DNA of 64,000 nucleotides from Sceloporus undulatus (taxonomy: Eukaryota; Chordata; Lepidosauria; Squamata; Phrynosomatidae): NCBI RefSeq assembly GCF_019175285.1, contig NC_056529.1, positions 13,362,805 to 13,426,804 of the forward strand, written 5' to 3'. The translations under genes were made by a program, and so were the position numbers. The notes beneath the pieces are model-generated. The model did no database searches. It saw nothing but the letters and a program-made list of their open reading frames with translations, and was not told where the DNA came from. Of the stretch, positions 48,201-54,030 are shown in pieces. How positions within the stretch are numbered: the stretch's first letter is position 1; every line of letters starts with the position of its first letter.

Positions 48201-48476
48201 TCCTGCTTAATTATGTCCTGTTTTTCCTACTCTTTCTTTTTGTGTATTTTACAGGTCGGAGGAATTAAGGATAAGGTCCTAGCAGCACACAGAGCAGGTC
48301 TGAAGAGAATTATCATTCCTCAAAGAAATGAGAAGGATCTTGAGGAGATTGCAGCCAATGTACGACAGGATCTGAATTTTGTGATGACAAGCTGCCTGGA
48401 TGAAGTTCTTAATGCAGCTTTTGACGGCGGATTTTCAGCCAAGACCAGACTTGATCACTTCAATAGTAAACTCTAA
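9339..48476 (+). CDS. LONP2: LONP2, peroxisomal Lon protease (complete, 15 coding exons)
   Basis: ATP-dependent serine protease that degrades misfolded or oxidised proteins in the peroxisome matrix and helps process PTS1 enzymes. Spliced CDS: 9339-9595, 14952-15186, 16659-16790, 17155-17277, 18189-18352, 19804-19898, 20035-20293, 26282-26423, 31948-32098, 34034-34160, 35806-35939, 43297-43439, 45321-45528, 46288-46478, 48255-48476. This totals 2583 nt, 860 residues. All introns are GT-AG and reading phase is kept throughout. Lon N-domain about 15-235; Walker A GPPGVGKT 383-390; Walker B FLLDE 447-451; sensor-1 Asn500; arginine finger Arg512; sensor-2 Arg570; catalytic Ser751 (in KDGPSAG) and Lys794; C-terminal SKL peroxisomal signal. 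Human LONP2 is 852 residues; the extra length is mainly an N-terminal Ser run. Start chosen by good context (GAAGCCATGG) and position. Confidence 0.97.
9805..10315 (-). repeat. Long degenerate (TAA)n/(ATT)n tract
   Basis: About 500 bp built almost only of A and T in imperfect ATTATT/AATAAT units. It abuts a minus-strand L2 3' end (10,316-10,425), so it reads naturally as that element's expanded and mutated TAA tail. It starts right after the CpG island. Confidence 0.75.
10316..10425 (-). mobile_element. L2 LINE 3' end
   Basis: The minus strand reads GTGAGCCTGAGGGCAAGGAA, then CAATTTGTAAGCCGCTCTGG, then a TAA-rich tail. This is an L2-type 3' UTR with the same GAGGGCA block as the copy at 3085. 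Confidence 0.7.
10457..10945 (-). mobile_element. CR1 LINE 3' region
   Basis: Reverse orientation. Begins (plus strand) at ATAGAATCCTAGAGTTGGAA and runs through GGAGCAGCAGAAAACAAGCT to TTTTTGAATTGTGCCCAGAA. About 490 bp, noncoding by decay, 5' truncated. Confidence 0.9.
11058..11213 (+). mobile_element. Sauria-type SINE, tail missing
   Basis: Head CAGCGTGGCTCAATGGTTTG (tRNA A-box region), the body block with CACTCTCTCAGCCTCAG and GGCAAACCTCCTCTGAAC. The B-box part is reduced and the tail is absent, because another SINE-like sequence starts at about 11,214. Confidence 0.75.
11214..11335 (+). mobile_element. tRNA-like SINE fragment, different family
   Basis: GTTGTGAGTTCGATCTTGCA resembles a Pol III B box in context. 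It is followed by CTTTCCATCCTTTCATAGGT and AGTAAAATGAGAACCCAGTA, which are not part of the Sauria SINE. Family not identified. Confidence 0.45.
11343..11559 (+). mobile_element. Sauria-type SINE with an extra inverted tail
   Basis: The body (CTTGGGCAAGTCACACTTTC) is followed by a reversed copy of the tail (11,445-11,482), then the normal tail and (CAA)n to 11,559. The two tails form a hairpin with arms of about 38 bases. Confidence 0.8.
11562..11795 (-). mobile_element. CR1 LINE 3' region, second subfamily
   Basis: Plus strand ATAGAACCATAGAGTTGGAA at the 3' terminus, CCAACCTCTTTTTAAAGATA and GACGTTCCTCCTAACGTTCA inside. It differs from the copies with the GAGCAAGCTTG block. Confidence 0.75.
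12605..12690 (+). mobile_element. Sauria SINE body fragment, duplicated
   Basis: GGGCAAGTCACAGACTCTCA and, about 75 bp on, GGGCAAGTCACACACACTCA: two tandem pieces of the SINE body. Confidence 0.6.
13149..13183 (+). pseudogene. U2 snRNA 5' fragment
   Basis: 35 bases beginning CTTCTCGGCCTTTTGGCTAA and ending AAGTGTAGTAT match the conserved 5' part of vertebrate U2 (about nucleotides 5-39). The branch-site recognition region and the rest of U2 are missing. The following bases are ACTACTATTATTATG. It is a truncated copy, not a working snRNA gene. Confidence 0.85.
13379..13531. mobile_element. 155-bp MITE, CAGGGACGTAGCC ends (copy 1)
   Basis: Starts CAGGGACGTAGCC and ends CTACGTCCCTG, so it has terminal inverted repeats. 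Internal block GGGTCCGGACCCCCCCTCCA. Flanks AGAACTG and AGAACGG form a 7-bp near-duplication. It lies within the probable hAT element. Confidence 0.75.
14136..14293. mobile_element. 155-bp MITE, CAGGGACGTAGCC ends (copy 2)
   Basis: Same ends and interior as copy 1. Flanked by a perfect CTGTTGA duplication (14,129-14,135 and 14,294-14,300), 8 bp if the last G of the element is counted. This shows a real, fairly recent insertion just outside the right end of the hAT remnant. Confidence 0.85.
14575..14690 (+). mobile_element. Penelope-like repeat with hammerhead-like core
   Basis: CTGAGGA (14,588-14,594), one A, GTAGAC/GTTTAT stem (six pairs, two of them G-U), GAAA (14,612-14,615). It is followed by the block TCAGTTAGTCTCAAAGATGC shared with 8710-8740 and 41,155-41,180. 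Confidence 0.45.
14714..14826. mobile_element. Palindromic MITE, right half
   Basis: CAGTTCCCAGAATTCCCTAG, then TTTCAAACTGGATTATTTCT, ending in GTGTTTTGGACC. This is the right arm of the family seen in full at 18,883. Confidence 0.75.
14952..15186 (+). CDS. LONP2: LONP2 exon 2
   Basis: Residues 86-164. Acceptor TTTTCAG|GATTGG. Encodes [20 protein letters not shown] and [16 protein letters not shown] of the Lon N-domain. Donor CAG|GTTAGA at 15,187. Confidence 0.96.
15187..16658 (+). other. LONP2: LONP2 intron 2
   Basis: 1.47 kb. It contains a short TA run near 15,592 and most of a DNA-transposon-like repeat at 16,213-16,535. Confidence 0.9.
16213..16535 (+). mobile_element. Unclassified DNA-transposon-like repeat (copy A)
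   Basis: Starts near CTGAACAGATGGGCC and shares, in reverse orientation, long blocks with 34,564-34,931 (TGTGTAGTTGCCGTGGCCCC; AGGAGTGGCATTTTGCTGCT). No coding frame. The two copies define its extent. Confidence 0.55.
16659..16790 (+). CDS. LONP2: LONP2 exon 3
   Basis: Residues 165-208: [20 protein letters not shown] to TSNQEKLQ. Acceptor GATCAAG|CTGG, donor CAG|GTACGG. In phase at both ends (132 nt). Confidence 0.96.
17155..17277 (+). CDS. LONP2: LONP2 exon 4
   Basis: Residues 209-249: [20 protein letters not shown] to KPKQDDDKR. Acceptor TTTAAG|ATTT, donor AGG|GTATTT. 123 nt, in phase. Confidence 0.96.
18189..18352 (+). CDS. LONP2: LONP2 exon 5
   Basis: Residues 250-303 plus two bases of Arg304. 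Contains an acidic run ([14 protein letters not shown]) followed by [16 protein letters not shown]. The same place is acidic in human. Donor AGAG|GTAAGC. Confidence 0.96.
18883..19105. mobile_element. Palindromic MITE (full copy, 223 bp)
   Basis: Starts GGTCCAAAACACACTGCAGA and ends in its reverse complement, TCTGCAGTGTATTTTGGACC. The arms continue inward (CCAGTTTGAG with CTCAAACTGG; AATTGTAGTT with ACTATAATG), so the element is a near-complete palindrome around TCTCTGATAGAGA. No clear target duplication. In intron 5 of LONP2. Confidence 0.9.
19113..19319 (+). mobile_element. 5S rRNA-derived SINE with BovB-like tail
   Basis: AACAGATCTTGGAAGTTAAG, CAGGCTCAG and TTTTTGGATGGGAGAGTGCC follow the 3' two-thirds of vertebrate 5S rRNA, including its A and C promoter blocks. 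The body (GAGAAAATTCTGTGAAATTC) and tail (GGCAACTTGAAATCACATAT) match the copy at 5105-5327. The 5' end of the 5S part is missing. Confidence 0.8.
19804..19898 (+). CDS. LONP2: LONP2 exon 6
   Basis: Residues 304-335: [20 protein letters not shown], then [11 protein letters not shown]. This is the conserved stretch leading into the AAA+ domain. Donor AAAAG|GTAAAG. Confidence 0.96.
20035..20293 (+). CDS. LONP2: LONP2 exon 7 (Walker A)
   Basis: Residues 336-421 plus two bases of Arg422. Carries the ATP-binding P-loop GPPGVGKTS (383-391) and [20 protein letters not shown]. Donor CACAG|GTAACT. Confidence 0.97.
23283..23420 (+). repeat. Purine (GGAA/GAAA) tract
   Basis: About 140 bases of almost pure G and A on the plus strand, in irregular GGAAGGAAG units, preceded by a GC-rich 200-bp stretch. 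Long open frames across it are low-complexity artefacts. Confidence 0.9.
24352..24483 (-). mobile_element. CR1 LINE fragment
   Basis: Plus strand CTAAACATCCCTAGCTCTAA, CATGGTTTCCAGACTCTTTA and TTTTTGAATTGTGGTGCCCA: an interior piece of the CR1 3' region with both ends missing. Confidence 0.8.
25225..25259. repeat. (AGACT)n pentanucleotide repeat
   Basis: GACTAGACTAGACTAGAATA and so on: about seven units, one imperfect. Confidence 0.9.
25278..25507 (-). mobile_element. Sauria-type SINE
   Basis: Plus strand GTTGTGTGCCTACAAGTTGT (tail), CTTGGCAAGATTTGTTCAGA (body), and a tRNA-like head ending TGCCACATTGACTCC. Nearly full length and moderately diverged. Confidence 0.85.
25733..25840 (+). mobile_element. 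Possible CR1 fragment (diverged)
   Basis: GTCAGACTGGAGTATTGTGT and TTCAGAGGAAGGCAAC resemble CR1 37,345-37,430. No terminus is present. Confidence 0.4.
26282..26423 (+). CDS. LONP2: LONP2 exon 8 (Walker B)
   Basis: Residues 422-469: [20 protein letters not shown], then [15 protein letters not shown] and PAAALLE. Walker B Asp450-Glu451. Acceptor CCACAAG|GCGC, donor GAG|GTAAGA. Confidence 0.97.
26618..26692 (+). mobile_element. RTE-BovB LINE fragment
   Basis: GGAGGTTGCAGTCAAGAAAT, AGAAGAAGACTAGGCCTTGG and AGACAAGATCCTGAAATGTA match a conserved piece of squamate BovB ORF2. Confidence 0.65.
26788..27103 (+). mobile_element. Sauria-type SINE with internal insertion
   Basis: Head GCATGGTGTAGTGGTTTGAA, tail CTTTAAGGCACACAACAACA. 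About 80 bp longer than other copies; the extra sequence lies near 26,880-26,970. Confidence 0.8.
27955..27998 (-). mobile_element. L2 3' tail fragment
   Basis: (TTA)n at 27,956-27,979 followed by CTCCGCTCTTCAGCCAAGGC, the reverse of an L2-type 3' end. Confidence 0.5.
29447..30101. mobile_element. 655-bp DNA-transposon-like element
   Basis: Left end GGACTCTTTCACATGGG; right end CCAAAGTGAAAGAGGTCC, its near reverse complement. It contains a (TC)n run at 29,705-29,731 and no transposase. Target duplication not evident. Confidence 0.5.
30165..30248 (+). mobile_element. L2 3' end with (AAT)n tail
   Basis: CAGCGCTTTAGAAATAAAGT followed by (TAA)n at 30,211-30,248: the same terminus as the L2 at 3140-3185. 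Confidence 0.75.
30262..30391. mobile_element. GC-rich MITE with CACTGTA end (copy 2)
   Basis: ACAAGCCCCATTATTTTCAA, then GAACGGATCCCCTGCATAAG, ending CACACTGTA. Opposite orientation to 7713-7946; one end truncated. Confidence 0.6.
30391..30500 (+). mobile_element. Tigger/mariner-like MITE, left half
   Basis: Starts TATAGTTGACCCTGCTTATA and continues with TTGAAAATGTTCAAAAAAAG, matching 59,440-59,550. It begins at the TA where the preceding MITE ends. Confidence 0.65.
31466..31527. mobile_element. Palindromic MITE fragment
   Basis: GGCACCAGAACTCTCTGACA, then GAAGGCTAAATGCCTCACAA: the central part of the family at 18,883. Confidence 0.55.
31948..32098 (+). CDS. LONP2: LONP2 exon 9
   Basis: Residues 470-519 plus one base of Gly520. 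Sensor-1 Asn500 (in FIATANTT) and arginine finger Arg512 (LLDRME). The acceptor is preceded by a 13-C run (31,928-31,940) and TTTTAAG. Donor CCAG|GTAATG. Confidence 0.97.
33350..33712. mobile_element. Mariner-like MITE, larger form
   Basis: The left part has GGGCCCTCAAATTTGCAGCT; the right end is TGAATGTGGAGGGACCACTG plus TA. It contains two similar internal blocks (GTTGTGCTGGAGAACTTAGA and GTTGCACTGGAGGACCTAGA). Related to 7655-7700 and 8338-8450. Confidence 0.5.
34034..34160 (+). CDS. LONP2: LONP2 exon 10
   Basis: Residues 520-561 plus two bases of Arg562: [39 protein letters not shown]+ small domain. Acceptor TTTCAAAG|GATA, donor CTCG|GTAAAT. Confidence 0.96.
34564..34931 (-). mobile_element. 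Unclassified DNA-transposon-like repeat (copy B)
   Basis: CAACTACACACCATGGCCCC and CAGCAAAATGCCGCTCCTTT match 16,213-16,535 in reverse. The right end CCGGTCTGTTCAA mirrors the CTGAACAGAT of copy A. Confidence 0.55.
35806..35939 (+). CDS. LONP2: LONP2 exon 11
   Basis: Residues 562-606 plus one base of 607. Sensor-2 motif [10 protein letters not shown] (Arg570), then [20 protein letters not shown]. Donor GGAG|GTTTGT, chosen because it keeps phase with exon 12; reading on would reach a stop. Confidence 0.93.
36597..37834 (+). mobile_element. CR1 LINE, 1.24 kb, RT part plus 3' end
   Basis: 5' truncated inside the reverse transcriptase. Visible: [16 protein letters not shown] (motif A, 36,721-36,768), [18 protein letters not shown] (36,909-36,962, shifted by one frame relative to motif A), and TTTGCAGATGAC at about 36,984, which encodes the FADD box in yet another frame. 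Frameshifts and stops show it is dead. It ends CTATGATTCTATGATTCTA. Its 37,519-37,540 stretch is the uninterrupted version of the site where L2 inserted at 417. Confidence 0.92.
39562..39609 (+). repeat. (GGAA)n microsatellite
   Basis: Twelve tandem GGAA/GAAG units. Confidence 0.95.
40812..40939 (+). mobile_element. Penelope-like repeat, left part
   Basis: Runs from TTGCTGTGTTAGCCTGTGTC to CACCTGAAGATGACTAA. CTGAAGA at 40,926-40,932 is a hammerhead-like box. The repeat is interrupted by the MITE at 40,940 and continues at 41,114. Confidence 0.5.
40940..41113. mobile_element. Palindromic MITE (shortened copy)
   Basis: GATCCAAAATACACTGCAGA to TACAGTGTGTTTTGAACC. 174 bp, with part of the centre missing. 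Confidence 0.85.
41114..41206 (+). mobile_element. Penelope-like repeat, right part
   Basis: CAAGTCTACAAAAGTTTGGG and CTCAGTTAGCCTCAAAGGTG, the same block as at 8710-8750 (reverse) and 14,640. Confidence 0.5.
41378..41458. mobile_element. Palindromic MITE, left half
   Basis: CTACACTGCAGAAATAATCT and CTGAGAACTGTAGTTTGTTG match the left arm of the family. Confidence 0.65.
41605..41665 (-). mobile_element. Sauria/BovB tail fragment
   Basis: GCGCCTTCAAGTCGCCTCTT then GACTTATGCCAACCCCAAG: the reversed tail only. Confidence 0.5.
42335..42452 (-). mobile_element. Penelope-like repeat, GAAACGTC family
   Basis: Minus strand: GAAACGTC (42,431-42,424), AGGAATAAACTCTTCCAGAA, CACAGCCACATAGCCCC. Related to the right arm of 54,123-54,215; the stem II region is eroded. 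Confidence 0.5.
42586..42857 (-). other. Unidentified stretch with protein-like frames
   Basis: Two overlapping minus-strand frames are open (78 and 75 codons), one ending in DLSCPNCG. I could not assign a family. It may be a degenerate gene copy, an unclassified repeat, or chance. It lies in intron 11 of LONP2. Confidence 0.2.
43297..43439 (+). CDS. LONP2: LONP2 exon 12
   Basis: Residues 607-654: [47 protein letters not shown]. It links AAA+ and protease domains. Of the two successive AGs in GAAAAGAG only the first keeps phase. Donor GAG|GTAACT. Confidence 0.94.
45321..45528 (+). CDS. LONP2: LONP2 exon 13 (protease domain)
   Basis: Residues 655-723 plus one base of 724: [60 protein letters not shown]. 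Acceptor CTTTCAG|GTGT, donor AATG|GTACGT. Confidence 0.97.
45811..45999 (-). mobile_element. Sauria-type SINE
   Basis: Plus strand GTTGTTTGCCTTCAAGTTGT (tail) to GAATTGAACCCTGGTCTCCA (B-box region) and CAACGCTCCAACCACTGG (head). Confidence 0.85.
46288..46478 (+). CDS. LONP2: LONP2 exon 14 (catalytic Ser)
   Basis: Residues 724-787. Catalytic Ser751 in [10 protein letters not shown], then [29 protein letters not shown]. Donor CCA|GTAAGT. Confidence 0.97.
46653..46892 (+). mobile_element. Tigger/mariner-like MITE (240 bp)
   Basis: TAGCCGGCCCTCACTAGCCA to GCAAAGGCCTGTTGTA, with interior AAGGGACACCATTTCACTAT and GGAACCAAACCCCAGTGGAT as at 59,440-59,676. Confidence 0.7.
48255..48476 (+). CDS. LONP2: LONP2 exon 15 (catalytic Lys, SKL)
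   Basis: Residues 788-860 and stop [23 protein letters not shown], with catalytic Lys794, then [12 protein letters not shown] and the C-terminal NSKL. The SKL tripeptide is the PTS1 peroxisomal import signal. Acceptor TTTTACAG|GTCG. Confidence 0.97.
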   Translation, partial: VGGIKDKVLAAHRAGLKRIIIPQRNEKDLEEIAANVRQDLNFVMTSCLDEVLNAAFDGGFSAKTRLDHFNSKL

Positions 48477-50062
48477 GCAGATTGCCCAGGCTTGCCCAAG
48501 GCACTAAATGCAAAGCTGATGCTTGTCTGGCAGCCTGTAAGAAAACACGAGAAAGTATAGAAAGGGCAATACTGGAACATTGATAGCCATCAGGTGTTGG
48601 GGGTTTTTTTTAAGTGGAGAAAGGTTATTCTTCACTAGGACTATTCAAAACCTGCTGTCCCTTCTTCTTGGCCCTTCTGTCCATTGTTGGGGAGCAACCC
48701 ACAGATAGATTTGAATGCTAAATTCTTAATGAGAGTTGAATCCCCATTCCTTAGCTAATATAGTGCACCCGCATCATATGCAGGCGCATTATATGCGGCT
48801 TCCAGCATATGCTGGAAGCTGTGCCGGAAAGGCTTCTCCCGCGCCCTGGAGGAAACAGTGGTGCGCAGGAACAAGTCCCATTCTTTCTAATGAGGCTTGG
48901 ATTTACATGGTATTTCCCTTACGCGGCAGGGTCCAGAATGGATCCCTGTGTAAGGGAAGGGCCAACTGTAATAGAATAATAATGTCATTTCACATAAACC
49001 TTTTCATGAAAACACTTGCCTGTTAAATTTAAAATGAATTGCTTTTATACATGGCTACTCTATGGTCTTGATACTTTGTAACCTGTTAGAACACTACCAA
49101 GTGTCCAGAGTTATGGGATGGTATAGATAGTGGAAAATAAGAGCAGTTCTTTCTTTAAGCAGTGTCTGTATAGAAATTTTACGCACTTCATTTCCTTCAC
49201 TGTTTTAAATTAATGTTGCAATCTTGTTAAAAGATGGTGGGAGATAAAATAATTCACTTTTTCTCTACAATAGATGGTTTGATTCTAAGTGTCTAATTTG
49301 GAAACTGTAGTACTAGAAAGGCTTTATTTACTGAATAGTTGTGAATACTACAGACCGGGCTCAGAACAAAGAAACTGGTACACAAGAGCCAAATTCCTTT
49401 TCATGGTGGGCATAATGGCATGGGTACACCTCCTATGGTAATTCACAGAATAGGCACAGGCCTATCTAGCTAAAAGAAGTCACTTGTAATATTTAAAGGG
49501 AGAGGGAATTAATCATGTAAAGCCTCAAGGTGATGCCAGCTGCATTATAGAGGCATATTAAACATTTATGAAGTAGCACATATCCCGTTCGTGTGCACAC
49601 GAAACACAAATGAGAATCTATGTAGCATGCACTGAATGAAACTGCCATACTGTATAATATTCTTAGAGCAAATCTATTAATTCCAATATGAGATCCCATC
49701 CTTGAGATAAAACTTGGGTCCTTAAATGGACAGTTGTCTTTGTAAATCTTGTCTAACTAATGCTTACTGCATTTTTGAAATCCCGGCTACTCTTGAAAAC
49801 ATTCTGTTACTCCAAAGCTACAACTGAAAGGACCTTTGCATGGAGGGGTAACTTCCTACAGTGGATAGTTTTCTTCTGTTCACTCTGATGGGCAGGACCA
49901 AGTTTGCGCTTGTGAGAAACATAGCCTAGGGATGTCCAGGGATTCCTCCCCTCACACTTCAATTTCTTCCTCTGGTGCTGTCAATTCTGCTGTGGGGACA
50001 TGTCTGACCAGGGCATTTTGTGCCACAATCACCAGGCCCAGAATAAAGTCCCCCAGGGCAGT
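48477..50062 (+). other. LONP2: LONP2 3' UTR candidate region
   Basis: Downstream of the stop. The first canonical AATAAA is at 50,042-50,047 and an ATTAAA is at 49,557-49,562. Which one is used, if either, cannot be told. A MITE lies inside at 48,760-48,970. Confidence 0.35.
48760..48970. mobile_element. GC-rich MITE with TA flanks (copy 3)
   Basis: Starts TAGTGCACCCGCATCATATG and ends GGCCAACTGTA. It carries an internal short palindrome TTCCAGCATATGCTGGAA (48,811-48,828). Confidence 0.65.
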
Positions 50063-51185
50063 CTTAAATTACATCAGAAAATTAATGAATTGCTGAAAGT
50101 GGCCACTCTCTCAGCTGATTCCAGCTTTGATGTTATTCAACCTAATTTAATGCAATTAACAATCAGGTAGCCTTCTATGACATTTTTAGTTATTTTTACA
50201 GCAAATTGTCATGACCTTGTTAACAAATAATACAGTGCAATGGTTACCATATTCAGAGTATTCCTATATTTGTTTTTGTTATTCAGTGCAATGCCAGGGC
50301 TGGAAAAAATTCTTTTAAAATAGATTGCTGTAGGAGGTTTCTCCAACCACTGCTGAAAATGAACATCTTTCGACTGATAGGTTATTCAATGTATTTATAA
50401 TGCAATTAACAATCAGGCCTGCTTGAGTTTCGATTATCAATTGGATTCAGACCAAATAGGTTAACCAAGTCTTGCTGCAAGTATATGGGGAAACCTTTCC
50501 TAGTACAGTGCATGAAAGGCCAACCAACATTATAACCAACTCCTGGACAATATGGACAACTCACTTTATCTGAGCGATACAAATGATCACATAAACACCA
50601 GGAGTTAAGTTTATTTACAGTGCAAACTGCAAAGTAAAGTTAATGCAAACTAGAATGTTACTCAGTATTTGTTTTTTGCTAAGACACAAGACTACAGGCA
50701 TTCCTTACAGACACCCTGGATACTTTACAAGGTTGGATCATTTTCCACTGCATTTTATTTATTGCTCTTTCAGCTGTTCATGCCCCCCCTGCCCTCCCCC
50801 ACACCAACCATGCAAGTCTATTCTGGTAATAAATAGCACAGGGCTTCCAAAGTCATACCCTTATCACACCCGGCAGAGTGTGATCCATGCAAGATTGCAA
50901 GTAATACTGGTTCAGTTATGCTTGAACAGTTTACCACACCCACTGTTTTGTCTGTATACCAACACCTACAGGCAGATGTTCCAGCTTGCTAAACTAGACA
51001 TATTTAAGTAGGCCAGCTGCAATTCTGTCACCCACTCACAAAGTAAGTTGCTGAAATCTTCCACGCAACACACAAAAAGCCTTTCAACATTTGGTGAGGA
51101 CCATGTACTTAGCACTACTTTGAAGTGATGAATTTCCAAACATTCCAAAAAAGCAATGTTGCAATATTGTACACTTAATTATGAG
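50063..51185. other. Intergenic, no gene seen
   Basis: AT-rich. TGCAATTAACAATCAGG occurs twice (50,151 and 50,401), a short direct repeat of unknown meaning. No coding similarity recognised. Confidence 0.45.
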
Positions 51186-51189
51186 ACTT

Positions 51190-51540
51190 TCTTCTTTTGT
51201 TGTTGTTAACTGCCACCAAGTCAACTTGACTTATGGAAACCCTATGAAACCTCCTCCTCAGCCTGTTATCAACAGCCCTCCTCAGGTCTTGCAGACTCAG
51301 GGCCATGGCTACCTTGATTGAGTCTATCCACCTGTAATGTGCTATTCCTTTTTTCCTGCTGCCTTCTACCTTGCCAAACATCATTGTCTTTTCAAATGAA
51401 TCCTATCTTCTCATGATATCCAAAGTATAACCATCTCAGTTGTCATCTTCGCTTCCAGGGAGAATTCAGGCTGGATTTGCTCTAGGAGCCATTCATTTAT
51501 ATTTTTGGTAGTGCATGGTAACTGTAGACCTTTTTCTTAA
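51190..51540 (-). mobile_element. RTE-BovB LINE 3' fragment
   Basis: Plus strand TTGTTGTTAACTGCCACCAA (tail), GACTTATGGAAACCCTATGA, and further in TTCAAATGAATCCTATCTTC and GGATTTGCTCTAGGAGCCAT, which match the BovB 3' region in reverse. Distinct from the fragment at 6036. Confidence 0.7.
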
Positions 51541-51544
51541 CTGT

Positions 51545-53180
51545 TAATAGTGGGTAGGCTTTTGCATGAAATCAACTAAACGTGCACCCAACACCACCAT
51601 CAGTAACATCTTTTAAAACGGATTTCTAATGTATCTAGGCTGTATGTATTCTAGACTGAATACATTTCCTCTTACAGTATAAAAGTGACTATAATAAATG
51701 TTGCAGTATAAATGCAGCTTCTAATAGGAATGTTCCTATTCAGCATTCCTGTCAGCCAGCTAAGCGTTGTCCGAGGTATTAAAATCTGTAAGGGCTAGTG
51801 AACAGATTATTTCACTGTCCTGCTTCCACAACCTGCATTTTCCATTTTTTTCCCTAACAGTCAACATTTGGTGCCTATTGGCCTTGTTTTCATTGAGTTG
51901 CTAGAAGCAGTGGGAGATACTCCATAGATTTAAGTACTTTAGTTACTTTTGCAAAGCTCAGGGGTTCCCCTATACATGCTGATCCCACCCCCTTTTTTAT
52001 CCTCAGTGACCTCAATTTGGCTCTAATTTGGAGAAAACTCACTAGGAAAGGGATTTATAATTAATTATAGATTCATATTTCCTGCCATACAGAAAATAAT
52101 TGCAATGCATCTTGCACTATAAAAATAGTTTAATATTAAAGCAACATAGCTAGAAAAGTCTAATACGGAATCAGCATACACAAATGGTTTGCCACTGGAA
52201 CAAAATGCATTTTCATGCATGGTTTAAAGGTGCAGAGAAGAAGCTTGCAGGATCTCCTCTGAAAGGCAGTTCAATAAAGGAAGTATCCCCGTGTAAGAAG
52301 GCCTCTGACTGGTGCTCATCAAATAAGTCTCATTTTAAAAGAAAACCGTGCCTGAGTTGATTACCTTAGATACTATACAGTGATATAGGCCAAGATACCC
52401 CTAAATTTCCTTTTCTCAGCAGGCTGGGAAAGGTTTTCCTAAGGCTAAAATATAATTTGAGCATGTTGGACTTTCTTACATTCCTCCAGATTAGAACATG
52501 ACACCATTCCTGGTATTCTTCCTCCACTCTCTCCCTCTTCCTGTTTAATTTTGTCATTCTTGATCCCTGTTCTATTTGCATTCGCCAGTGGGAGACGCTT
52601 CCTTGGCTCAGATGAAGAAATTCTCCCTCCTCCACTCCTGCCCTGCAAGCTTTGTAGGGACTTGTGTCCTCCTACTCCCACACTGCGAAAGAATGCAACC
52701 TTTTGTCCTCCTGCTAGTTAGCTTGTTCTGGAGACTGGTGGCAGAGAAAATTCAACAGGCACCTTCGTCCCTGCTGGAATAGGAAGCTACACAGTTAGAA
52801 ATTATACAGCAAAATACTTATGACAGGAAGCCATTGGGCAAGGCAGGAAATCCTAACAGGGAGAAGGAGAGTATATTTCCTGCTCAAGCACCAGGGCAAG
52901 GTCCCTCGCCATCAAAGCAGCTAAGCATGGAGTTTACACTAGCCATGAAGATACATTTTTCCTCCACCCCAAGTTCAGGTTACAAAAGAATAGTGATCTT
53001 GAGCCAGGCAGAAAAGTGGCCTATAGCAGTAGTTCCCAACCTGGGATTTGCAGAATAATTTATCACCAGTACAGCCAATGGTGAGGGTTTTGTGGAGTTG
53101 TAGTCCAATTACTCTGGGGAAACCCACAGCCTGGGAATCTCCAGTCTACATGAATTGGGTGGAAGACCACTTTGGGTCTC
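51545..53180. other. Intergenic, no gene seen
   Basis: No recognisable coding sequence. A remnant of the AACTCCCAG-type fold-back repeat lies near 53,030-53,150 (GGAGTTGTAGTCCAATTACT). Confidence 0.45.
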
Positions 53181-53183
53181 AAA

Positions 53184-53404
53184 GGTCCAAACCACACTGC
53201 AGAAGTAATCCAGTTTGAGACCACTCTAACTGCCCTGGCTCAGTGCTAGGGAATCCTGGGAATTATATTTATTGTGGCAACAGAGCACTTGGACAGAGAA
53301 GGCTAAATGTCTTACAAAGCTATAGTTCCCAGAATTCCCTAACACTGAGCCAGGGCAGTTAAAGTGGTCTCAAACTGGATTATTTCTGCAGTGTGTTTTG
53401 GACC
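53184..53404. mobile_element. Palindromic MITE (full copy, 221 bp)
   Basis: GGTCCAAACCACACTGCAGA to TCTGCAGTGTGTTTTGGACC; arms pair along nearly the whole length. Confidence 0.9.
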
Positions 53405-53771
53405 ATATAGGAGAAAAGAAGGATATTAAATAAATAAATAAGACTAGCAATACAAGCATGTTGGGCAGAAGGGTCATCTGTTGTCTCCTCAGCCTCGCTC
53501 TGAAGCTTCACTTAGCTTGAATGTTTTGAATTCAAAATTTTAAACTTCTGTATTTTAATGTAATTGTATACTTTTTTAATGTGATGCTTTTGATTGTTTT
53601 AAATTCTTATTGTTAAGGGTTTTTTAAAATCAGTTTCATCTGTGAGCCACCTTGGGTCCCATTCTGGGAGAAAGAGGCCATATAAAATAAGTAAGTAAAT
53701 TTAATGCTAGGAAACACTCTTTGGCCTGCAAATACATGACCTAGAATACTTTTCCCAGCCTGGGGTTTCCA

Positions 53772-54003
53772 GTAGGCATGTGGCATAGTGGTTTGATTGC
53801 TGGACTATGACTCTGGAGACTAGGGTTCGATTCCCAGCTCTGCCATGAAACCCATTGGATGAGTCACATGCTCTCAGCCTCAGGGGAAGACAATGGCAAA
53901 CCTCCTCTGAACAAATCTTGCCCAGAAAACCCCATGATAGGTTTGCCTTAGGGTCAACCATAAATTGAAAATGATTTGAAGGCAAACAACAACAAAAACA
54001 ACT
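53772..54003 (+). mobile_element. Sauria-type SINE, near full length
   Basis: Head GCATGTGGCATAGTGGTTTG (A box), B box GGGTTCGATTCC, body CTCAGGGGAAGACAATGGCA, tail GATTTGAAGGCAAACAACAA. Confidence 0.9.
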
Positions 54004-54030
54004 ATCATTGATAAAGAGATTAATGGAACT